Below are positions 1 through 4,195 of a stretch of 7,315 nucleotides of DNA, piece after piece. The notes below the pieces were generated by a model. That model had not been told where the DNA came from. It saw only the letters and a list, made by a program, of their open reading frames with translations, and did not search any database. Made by a program: the position numbers and the translations under genes. Source of the stretch: Chloroflexota bacterium (lineage in GTDB: Bacteria > Chloroflexota > Limnocylindria > QHBO01); the NCBI GenBank assembly GCA_019348395.1, contig JAHWJN010000063.1, positions 1 to 7,315 on the forward strand, in the 5' to 3' direction. Position 1 is the stretch's first letter; each line of letters begins with the position of its first letter.

Positions 1-5
1 ATCAT

Positions 6-20
6 CGGCGGCAGCCGCCG
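6..20 (-). terminator. GC-rich hairpin just after the DUF1801 gene, possible weak terminator
   Basis: Bases 6-12 (CGGCGGC) and 14-20 (GCCGCCG) are perfect complements around one A, which in RNA would give a stem of about five to six pairs with a tight loop. The structure begins 9 nt after the stop codon of the minus-strand DUF1801 gene, where a terminator is expected. No T-run follows (only TGAT before the window edge), so intrinsic termination is uncertain. Confidence 0.3.
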
Positions 21-29
21 AGTGAGCCC

Positions 30-503
30 TCAGCGCACCGCCCTCTTCACGAGCTCGGCGATCATTGCCTCGTCCGCCGCGGTCAGCTGGGTGAGCGCCC
101 AGGAGGTCGGCCACATGGAGCCGTCATCGAGATTCGCCACGTCGTTGAAGCCGAACGACGCGTAGCGCGCCTTGAACTTGTCCGCCGCCTGGAAGAAGCA
201 GACGACCTTCCCGTCCCTGGCGTAGGCAGGCATGCCATACCAAGTTCGCGGGGTGAGATCCGGGGCGCTGGCCCTGACCACCGCATGGATCCGCTCGGCC
301 ATGGCTCGATCCGAATCGGGCATCTCGGCGATCTTCGCCAGCACGTCGGCCTCGCCGTCGGCCATGGTCGTCTTGCCGCGTCGCCTGGCCTTCTTGAGTT
401 CGTCCGCGTGTTCCTTCATCGCGGCGCGCTCTGCGTCCGTCCATCCCTCGGGCGATTCGTCGCGTCCGCCGGCGCGCGTGCCGGACTTCCTGGTGCCCTT
501 CAT
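30..503 (-). CDS. DUF1801 (YdhG-like) family protein
   Basis: A 157-aa cytosolic protein. Residues about 55-150 form a DUF1801/YdhG-like domain, recognised by the run WYGMPAY, then [27 protein letters not shown] and a closing helix of the type [17 protein letters not shown]. The first 50 residues are a charged, Lys/Arg/Glu-rich extension ([22 protein letters not shown]) that many stand-alone members of this group also carry. Some relatives (Bacillus FrxA/YdhG) are described as iron chaperones, but most members have no known activity, so no reaction is assigned. The ATG at 503 has GAGGA eight bases upstream. The gene follows the VOC gene on the same strand after only 41 bp, so the two are probably co-transcribed; DUF1801 and PhnB-type VOC genes often sit together in environmental bacteria. 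Family call is secure, function is not. Confidence 0.9.
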   Translation of the reverse strand: MKGTRKSGTRAGGRDESPEGWTDAERAAMKEHADELKKARRRGKTTMADGEADVLAKIAEMPDSDRAMAERIHAVVRASAPDLTPRTWYGMPAYARDGKVVCFFQAADKFKARYASFGFNDVANLDDGSMWPTSWALTQLTAADEAMIAELVKRAVR

Positions 504-530
504 GCCGGCTGTCCTCGGTGCGAAGTCTGA

Positions 531-540
531 GAGACGTCTC
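531..540. other. Perfect 10-bp palindrome between VOC and DUF1801 genes
   Basis: GAGACGTCTC reads the same on both strands and falls in the 41-bp gap between the VOC stop codon and the DUF1801 ribosome site. It could be a protein-binding site, but a palindrome this short is not rare by chance and no promoter elements flank it. Confidence 0.2.
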
Positions 541-544
541 GACG

Positions 545-1033
545 CTACGGAGCCGATGCGGCGTCGGCCGCACGGCGCAGCTCGTCGAGCTCGATCTTAC
601 CCATCTGGAGCATCGCCTCCATGGCGCGGCGAGCCCGCTCCGGGTCTGGGTCATCCATCAGCTCGGTGAGCTCGCGCGGAACGATCTGCCAGGACAGACC
701 GTAGCGATCCTTCAGCCAGCCGCAGGGACCCGGCTCGCCGCGGTCCGCCGTCATGGCGTCCCAGAGGCGGTCCACCTCGGCCTGGCCGTCGCACTCGACC
801 ACGAAGGACACGGCCTCGCTGAACGCGAACTCGGGTCCACCGTTCAGCCCCTGGACGCGGCTGCCGAGCAGCGTGAAGTCGACGATCAGCACCATGCCGG
901 CCGGCCCGCTGGGAGTCTCGGCCGGTGAGCGCCAGACACGGTCGACGTGGCTGTCGGGAAGGAGCGAGGCGTAGAAGTTCGCCGCCTCCTCCGCGTTGCC
1001 ATCGAACCAGAGGCATGGGTAGAACCTTTGCAT
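545..1033 (-). CDS. VOC family protein, PhnB-like (3-demethylubiquinone-9 3-methyltransferase domain)
   Basis: A 162-aa cytosolic protein of the vicinal oxygen chelate fold, PhnB/3-dmu-9_3-mt type (Pfam PF06983). The N-terminus has the typical [22 protein letters not shown] block (residues about 7-28), followed by the strand [11 protein letters not shown], the [18 protein letters not shown] segment (about 65-82) and the closing [16 protein letters not shown] block (about 104-119). A helical tail with repeated Arg/Glu/Met follows, as is usual in this group. Despite the Pfam name, these proteins are not shown to be methyltransferases, and the substrate is unknown. The ATG at 1033 is preceded by GAGGAG at eight bases. 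It lies 76 bp after the membrane-protein gene and 41 bp before the DUF1801 gene on the same strand. An inverted repeat at 1050-1067 lies just upstream, so it may have its own promoter. Confidence 0.92.
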   Translation of the reverse strand: MQRFYPCLWFDGNAEEAANFYASLLPDSHVDRVWRSPAETPSGPAGMVLIVDFTLLGSRVQGLNGGPEFAFSEAVSFVVECDGQAEVDRLWDAMTADRGEPGPCGWLKDRYGLSWQIVPRELTELMDDPDPERARRAMEAMLQMGKIELDELRRAADAASAP

Positions 1034-1049
1034 CGGTGACTCCTCGTCT

Positions 1050-1067
1050 CGTGTGGTCTGTCACACG
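1050..1067. promoter_or_regulatory. Inverted repeat CGTGTG-N6-CACACG upstream of the VOC gene
   Basis: Bases 1050-1055 and 1062-1067 form a perfect six-base dyad with a six-base centre. It sits about 17 bp upstream of the VOC start codon, just before the ribosome site, in the 76-bp gap after the membrane-protein gene. It could be a repressor operator or an RNA hairpin. I see no clear -35/-10 pair around it, so the role is inferred from position and symmetry only. Confidence 0.35.
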
Positions 1068-1109
1068 TAGGACGGAGTGGGCCGACGCAACTCATCGGTA
1101 CCGCGTGGC

Positions 1110-1877
1110 TCAGGTCGACAGTGACGGCTCGACACCCGTCCGACGAAACAGCAGGGCCGATGCGACCCAGGCCGCCACGAAGAAGGCGTCCGCCGGCAGG
1201 ATGGGACCGAGACCCCCGACCAGCGCGAGGACCGCGACCACGGCATGCGCGCCCGCCGCCGCGAACATCGCGGTCGATGCCTCGCGCGGCTCGAAGCGTC
1301 CGATCGCCGTGCCGACGAGCGCCACCAGCAGGACGACGACGTACATCAGGTTTCCCGGCTCGACGTCCATCATCCCGACCGCGAGATTGATCCAGACGAG
1401 GAACAGTCCCGCCGCGACGGCGATGCCGGCGGCCGCTCGGTGAGCGACGCTCCGCGACCTCGTGGCCGCGTACTCGTAGAGGAGACCGCTGCCGAGTACC
1501 AGGACGCCGATCATCGCGAAGTCCATCGGTCCCCAGTTCACGCCGTCGGTGCCGGATCCGGGATCCGGGACGCCGACGTTGAACACCATGGCGAGCGCGG
1601 GCACCGCCAGCACCGCCGCGGTGATGAGCACCCATCGGAGGATGGCCGTGGTCTGCATCTGCGTGAGGTTCTCCCTGATGATTCCGGCGGTGGCGTCGAC
1701 GAACGCCCAGGCGACGAAGCCGACGAGGTCGCGGTTCGCACCGCGCCGCTCGCGAGCGAGATCGTTGAAGGTCTGCGCCATCGGCTCGGCGAAGCGCTGA
1801 CGGAAGGGCCTCGGGTAGAGGCGCAGGAGACGCTCGTACCAGCGGCGGTATCGACCGAGGGCACGGTCAGACGGCAT
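1110..1877 (-). CDS. Integral membrane protein with permease-prefix/HAAS-like N-terminus, PadR partner
   Basis: A 255-aa protein. Residues about 8-45 (YRRWYERLLRLYPRPFRQRF, then EPMAQTFNDLARER) resemble the cytoplasmic helical prefix found ahead of some ABC permeases and in HAAS-type PadR partners. Six hydrophobic segments follow, at about 79-101, 117-136, 146-169, 176-193, 202-222 and 228-244, so it should lie in the cytoplasmic membrane. The reading frame stays open for 32 codons further upstream, but that part runs inside the PadR gene; the ATG at 1877 is the natural start. Start and PadR stop overlap by 11 bp (1867-1877), implying translational coupling. In related PadR-membrane pairs the membrane partner is thought to sense or transmit an envelope or drug signal, but that is inference here. 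There is no ATP-binding or transport motif, so calling it a transporter is not justified. Confidence 0.85.
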   Translation of the reverse strand: MPSDRALGRYRRWYERLLRLYPRPFRQRFAEPMAQTFNDLARERRGANRDLVGFVAWAFVDATAGIIRENLTQMQTTAILRWVLITAAVLAVPALAMVFNVGVPDPGSGTDGVNWGPMDFAMIGVLVLGSGLLYEYAATRSRSVAHRAAAGIAVAAGLFLVWINLAVGMMDVEPGNLMYVVVLLVALVGTAIGRFEPREASTAMFAAAGAHAVVAVLALVGGLGPILPADAFFVAAWVASALLFRRTGVEPSLST

Positions 1878-2226
1878 CGGCGAACGCGTTGCGGGCGAGC
1901 TTCTTGTCGGCGGCGACGGCGACGACCTCGCGGTACCGCTCCAGCTCGACCTCGAGGGCCCTGCGGCCCGCACCGGTGATCGCGTAGTAGATTCGCCGCT
2001 CGTCGTCGAGGTCGGGATCGGGCCGCGTGTCGCTCTCGCGAATCAGCCCGGCATCCAGCATGCGGCCGATCGACCCATAGAGGGTGCCGGGGCCCATCTT
2101 CACCTTGCCCTGCGACTCCCGCTCGGCCTGCTTCATGATCCCGTACCCGTGCCGCTCCTCGGTGGAGAGCGCGAGCAGGATGTGCAGCACCGCCGGCGTG
2201 AGGGGCGCGTCCGTTCCAGCGTTCAC
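1867..2226 (-). CDS. PadR family transcriptional regulator
   Basis: A 119-aa winged-helix repressor of the short PadR class. It shows the family pattern in order: LTPAVLHILLALS (helix 1), HGYGIMKQAE (helix 2), the recognition region KMGPGTLYGSIGRMLDAGLI (about 44-63), the wing with DERRIYYAITGAGRRALE, and a C-terminal dimerisation helix (LERYREVVAVAADKKLA). The GTG at 2226 was chosen because GAGGA lies close upstream, with a rather short spacing of 3-4 bases. An in-frame GTG at 2241 would add five residues but lacks a ribosome site and sits in the operator-like repeat. Such proteins usually repress their own operon. The promoter at 2260-2288 contains a palindrome suited to that role, and the downstream membrane-protein gene overlaps this one by 11 bp. 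Family assignment is firm; the ligand is unknown. Confidence 0.93.
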   Translation of the reverse strand: MNAGTDAPLTPAVLHILLALSTEERHGYGIMKQAERESQGKVKMGPGTLYGSIGRMLDAGLIRESDTRPDPDLDDERRIYYAITGAGRRALEVELERYREVVAVAADKKLARNAFADAV

Positions 2227-2240
2227 TGTTCCTCGGTTCA

Positions 2241-2273
2241 CTATATCCGTAACGGAGGCAATCTATATCCGTA
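2241..2273. repeat. 11-bp direct repeat with 22-bp period in the PadR control region
   Basis: CTATATCCGTA occurs at 2241-2251 and again at 2263-2273, exactly 22 bp apart, or about two helical turns, so both copies face the same side of the DNA. The first copy extends into a perfect palindrome TCCGT-A-ACGGA at 2246-2256, close to the predicted transcription start. The arrangement suggests two binding sites for the PadR dimer. Confidence 0.6.
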
Positions 2274-2288
2274 CGCGATATATGTCAA
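2260..2288 (-). promoter_or_regulatory. Predicted sigma-70 type promoter of padR with embedded operator
   Basis: On the minus strand a consensus -35 box TTGACA (2288-2283) is followed by a 17-bp spacer and a -10-like box TAGATT (2265-2260, four of six consensus bases). Transcription should begin near 2253, about 27 nt before the GTG at 2226. The palindrome TATATC-N7-GATATA (2264-2282) fills the spacer, abutting the -35 box and overlapping the first two bases of the -10 box. A protein bound there would block RNA polymerase, so autorepression by the PadR protein is the natural reading. Confidence 0.65.
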
Positions 2289-2305
2289 CCTGGGCGGGCA
2301 CGCCC

Positions 2306-2325
2306 GTGAGTCATCTTGCGTTGTT
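2306..2325 (+). repeat. Left arm of a 20-bp inverted repeat flanking the lipoprotein gene
   Basis: This 20-bp arm reads GTGAGTCATCTTGCGTTGTT. Its reverse complement is found at 2719-2738 with a single mismatch (base 2311 against 2733), and the inner 14 bp are identical. The arms face inward and bracket 393 bp that hold one lipoprotein gene. This arm ends 10 bp beyond that gene's stop codon. Confidence 0.75.
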
Positions 2326-2335
2326 CGCACGGCCG

Positions 2336-2641
2336 TCAGGGAGCCGGGCATCGGGCGGCCGCGGTCATGAGCATGCGGCCGTTGGCGGAGAAGTGGTCGG
2401 CGGCGCACCGCGAGTTTCCGGTGGGATAGGTCAGGACGAGCTTGGTGGTCTCGCTCGGCCCGCTCGCGAGCAGTTGCTCGGCCCAAGCTTGGCATTCGTC
2501 CTCGGTCAGTCCGGGATCACCGCCGCACTCGATCGTGACCCCGGGAAACCGACCTGACTCCACGGTCATCGGCTGCGGTGGAGGCACGGAGCAGGCAACG
2601 AGGACAAGCGCCCCGATTACTGCGAGTCCCCGCACTCCCAT
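2336..2641 (-). CDS. Small secreted lipoprotein of unknown function
   Basis: A 101-aa protein I do not recognise. It begins with a short lipoprotein signal: Met-Gly-Val-Arg, a hydrophobic stretch (LAVIGALVLVA) and the lipobox Leu14-Val-Ala-Cys17. Signal peptidase II would cut before Cys17, leaving an anchored mature protein of about 85 residues with a Pro-rich linker (SVPPPQP). Four further cysteines (Cys39, 50, 79 and 98) could form two disulphides outside the cell. The frame opens seven codons earlier at 2662, but the ATG at 2641 has a strong GGGAGGAG ribosome site and puts the positive charge directly before the hydrophobic core, so it is preferred. The gene reads toward padR but is separated from it by padR's own promoter. 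It fills most of the interval between the inverted repeats at 2306-2325 and 2719-2738, suggesting it may have moved as a unit. Confidence 0.8.
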   Translation of the reverse strand: MGVRGLAVIGALVLVACSVPPPQPMTVESGRFPGVTIECGGDPGLTEDECQAWAEQLLASGPSETTKLVLTYPTGNSRCAADHFSANGRMLMTAAARCPAP

Positions 2642-2718
2642 GGCTCCTCCCTTCTGGCGCATGACGCCGCACGCAGAGGCTCGGTTGCATAGGAGCGCTG
2701 CGTCAAGTCAACACCTGC

Positions 2719-2738
2719 AACAACGCAAGATGGCTCAC
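2719..2738 (-). repeat. Right arm of the 20-bp inverted repeat flanking the lipoprotein gene
   Basis: The reverse complement of this segment, GTGAGCCATCTTGCGTTGTT, matches 2306-2325 at 19 of 20 positions. It lies 78 bp upstream of the lipoprotein start, in the 180-bp gap between that gene and the divergent gene at 2822. Otherwise this gap shows only a loose TTGACT on the minus strand (near 2711) without a convincing -10 box. Confidence 0.75.
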
Positions 2739-2821
2739 AAGCGGCACGTCACCCGGCGACTGGACCGAGTCGACCGGAAAGATGACAGGTACTGCGCAGG
2801 CGAGCGCGTAGAGTTCCGAGC

Positions 2822-3091
2822 ATGAGCGAACAGGGATGGCGCGAGTTCCTCTCGGCCGATGGCCTCGACGACTGGGTGATCCTGCACGGAGGCCCGACGA
2901 CCGTGTTCAGAGTCGGCTCCCTCGCGGAGGCGACGCGGCTGGCCGCGGCGGTCGCCGAGGTGCCGGGCCTCGAGCCGCGGACGCTGCTGACCGCCGCCTC
3001 GGACCGGCTCACGGTGAAGCTCACCCGTGAGGTCTGCATCGCGGCCTGGCCCGATGGCGCGCCGACGCCCGAGTCGGACGAGGCCGCCTGA
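2822..3091 (+). CDS. Pterin-4a-carbinolamine dehydratase-like protein lacking the catalytic His pair
   Basis: An 89-aa cytosolic protein. The middle (TVFRVGSLAEATRLAAAVAEVPGLEP, residues about 27-52, then the strand DRLTVKLTREV, about 61-71) follows the layout of 4a-hydroxytetrahydrobiopterin dehydratase (PCD/DCoH): a beta strand with FR-x-GS, the long helix, a loop, then a strand ending in LT. In true enzymes the loop after the helix carries His-His-Pro-Asp/Asn; here it reads Leu-Glu-Pro-Arg and there is no such His pair, so dehydratase activity is doubtful. It may be a non-catalytic relative. The length suits the family (usually about 90-110). The ATG at 2822 has only a weak GAG-type ribosome site. 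It is divergent from the lipoprotein gene and lies 70 bp before the RibD-C-like gene on the same strand. The family call is moderate; the coding call is stronger. Confidence 0.6.
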   Translation: MSEQGWREFLSADGLDDWVILHGGPTTVFRVGSLAEATRLAAAVAEVPGLEPRTLLTAASDRLTVKLTREVCIAAWPDGAPTPESDEAA

Positions 3092-3112
3092 GACTCCGCG
3101 TGCCCTGCCAGG

Positions 3113-3125
3113 TGCGGGACCCGCA
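3113..3125. promoter_or_regulatory. 13-bp palindrome TGCGGG-A-CCCGCA before the RibD-C-like gene
   Basis: Bases 3113-3118 and 3120-3125 are perfect complements around a single A, in the 70-bp gap between the PCD-like and RibD-C-like genes, 36 bp upstream of the latter's start. The one-base centre makes a DNA-binding dyad more likely than a stable RNA hairpin. No promoter boxes are evident nearby. Confidence 0.3.
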
Positions 3126-3161
3126 TCGATGAGTTCACCGCTGTATCGGGGTCTATCGGAC

Positions 3162-3815
3162 ATGAGCAAGGTCCGCGTCCACATCTCGACCTCGTTGGAC
3201 GGCTACGTCGCCGGGCCCAACGAGAGCATGGAAGAGCCGCTCGGCGTGGGTGGGGAAGCGCTTCATGACTGGACCGTCGTGCTGAAGGCGTGGCGCGAGC
3301 TCCAGGGCATGGAGGGCGGCGAGGAGAACGTCAGCGATGCACTGGTGAGGGAGGAGACTGCGAACGTCGGCGCCGAGATCATGGGCCGCGGCAAGTTCGG
3401 CCCGCCGACGCGCGGTCCGTGGGGCGACGACCCCTGGCGGGGCTGGTGGGGTGACGACCCGCCATTCCACAAGCCGGTCTTCGTTCTCACCCACCATGAT
3501 CGGGAGCCACTGATCCTGTCGGACACGACCTTCACCTTCGTGACGGATGGCATCCACGCCGCGCTCGAGCGTGCGTGGGAGGCAGCGGGGGACAGGGACG
3601 TCTTCATCGGCGGCGGTGCCGAGACCATCAACCAGTACCTGGCTGCGGGCTTGGTCGACGAGCTCGAGCTGCACGTGGTCCCCATGCTCCTCGGAGGTGG
3701 CAGGCGCCTCTTCGATGGCGTCGGCCCGGATCTGAAGCTCGAACTGCTTCGCACGGTCGCGGCACCCGGCGTCACGCACCTCAAGTACCGCGTCCGGGGG
3801 CTGGCCCACCGCTGA
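3162..3815 (+). CDS. Dihydrofolate reductase-family (RibD C-terminal domain) protein
   Basis: A 217-aa cytosolic, probably NADPH-binding oxidoreductase of the stand-alone RibD-C/DHFR-like group (YyaP/YwjB type). Visible landmarks in order: the first strand and loop VRVHISTSLDGYVAGPN (about 4-20), IMGRGKFG (about 73-80), PVFVLTHH (about 105-112), TFTFVTDGI, the glycine-rich cofactor loop DVFIGGGAETINQYL (about 146-160) and GLVDELELHVVPMLLGGGRRLFD (about 163-185). This is the complete family pattern at normal length. The substrate is unknown; these proteins generally do not supply the cell's main dihydrofolate or riboflavin reductase. The frame is open from 3027, but homologues start at the MSKVRV position, so the ATG at 3162 is chosen; its ribosome site is poor, and an in-frame ATG at 3129 is the alternative. 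The PCD-like gene lies 70 bp upstream on the same strand, and both families touch pterin chemistry, but a shared pathway is only a suggestion. Confidence 0.93.
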   Translation: MSKVRVHISTSLDGYVAGPNESMEEPLGVGGEALHDWTVVLKAWRELQGMEGGEENVSDALVREETANVGAEIMGRGKFGPPTRGPWGDDPWRGWWGDDPPFHKPVFVLTHHDREPLILSDTTFTFVTDGIHAALERAWEAAGDRDVFIGGGAETINQYLAAGLVDELELHVVPMLLGGGRRLFDGVGPDLKLELLRTVAAPGVTHLKYRVRGLAHR

Positions 3816-3879
3816 AGTGCAGCGACGCCCGACTTCGCAGGGAATACCGATCGAGGCGAGTTTCCTGGAGGATCCGAGC

Positions 3880-3900
3880 GTCACACGCGCCGTCACACGC
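3880..3900 (+). repeat. Direct repeat GTCACACGC, 12-bp period, upstream of the 63-aa gene
   Basis: GTCACACGC occurs at 3880-3888 and 3892-3900, with a preceding C shared by both, giving a 10-bp tandem pair. A third GTCACACGC lies at 4017-4025 inside the small gene, and GTCACACG also occurs at 1060-1067. The pair lies 65-85 bp upstream of the small gene, where an activator site could be. SARP proteins are known to bind short direct repeats, usually with about an 11-bp period, so the 12-bp spacing is only a rough fit. Confidence 0.35.
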
Positions 3901-3924
3901 CGCATCTCGATCCTGCCGTCATCG

Positions 3925-3943
3925 GTCCCGGAATCGCCGGGAC
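3925..3943 (+). other. Hairpin GTCCCG-N7-CGGGAC ahead of the 63-aa gene
   Basis: A perfect six-pair GC-rich stem (3925-3930 with 3938-3943) encloses a seven-base loop, ending 21 bases before the small gene's ATG and 7 bases before its ribosome site. No T-run follows, so it is more likely a leader structure or operator than a terminator for the RibD-C-like gene 109 bp upstream. Confidence 0.3.
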
Positions 3944-3964
3944 GACACACGGAAGGACGATGAG

Positions 3965-4156
3965 ATGACCGCCACCACCACGGACCTCGGCACCCGGCGC
4001 GGACAGGCCGCGCTCGGTCACACGCGTCGCCTGGCGCAGATCGCCGGCACGCTCCTGGGTGCCATCGGGGCCCGGTGGAGTGACTTCGTCGACGCATCGC
4101 AGCTTGGCCCCCGCGCCGACGCGGTGACGAGCCGCCACACCGGCGCGCGGATCTAG
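3965..4156 (+). CDS. Orphan 63-aa small protein upstream of the SARP gene
   Basis: A 63-residue protein I do not recognise. The ATG at 3965 has a good ribosome site, GAAGGA with a seven-base gap, better than most in the window, and the reading frame ends at a TAG 39 bp before the SARP start on the same strand. The sequence opens Thr-rich (MTATTTDLG), has basic patches (TRRGQ, HTRRLAQ) and one moderately hydrophobic helix (IAGTLLGAIGARW, residues about 26-38) that looks amphipathic rather than fully membrane-spanning, and ends polar. There are no cysteines and no known motif. Position suggests co-transcription with the SARP regulator, as a small modulator or as a leader peptide. The frame is also open far upstream because it runs in a shifted frame through the RibD-C-like gene; that upstream part is not real coding sequence. 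Moderately sure it is translated; function unknown. Confidence 0.62.
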   Translation: MTATTTDLGTRRGQAALGHTRRLAQIAGTLLGAIGARWSDFVDASQLGPRADAVTSRHTGARI

Positions 4157-4195
4157 CCCTTGCCACATTCCCGTCGTCGCCCGCAGGATGGGGCC

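Noticed and set aside
1554..1567. Tandem GGATCCG repeat
   Set aside because: It lies inside the membrane-protein gene and encodes a Pro-Asp-Pro-Gly-Ser loop; two copies of seven bases are likely codon-level coincidence.
893..1973. Long open frames overlapping the membrane-protein and VOC genes on both strands
   Set aside because: They are Arg/Pro/Ala-rich translations typical of shadow frames in GC-rich DNA, with no family pattern, and they conflict with well-recognised genes.
2227..2241. GTG at 2241 as the padR start
   Set aside because: It has no ribosome site and lies in the operator-like repeat about 11 bases after the predicted transcription start. It is kept as an alternative, since leaderless-type starts occur in high-GC bacteria.
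2295..2306. Hairpin CGGGC-AC-GCCCG as a terminator of the lipoprotein gene
   Set aside because: The two-base loop is too small for the full stem, no T-run follows, and one end merges with the inverted-repeat arm.
2689..2716. Promoter for the lipoprotein gene around a minus-strand TTGACT
   Set aside because: The only TATGCA-like -10 candidate is about 14 bases away, too close for a normal spacer, so it was not listed.
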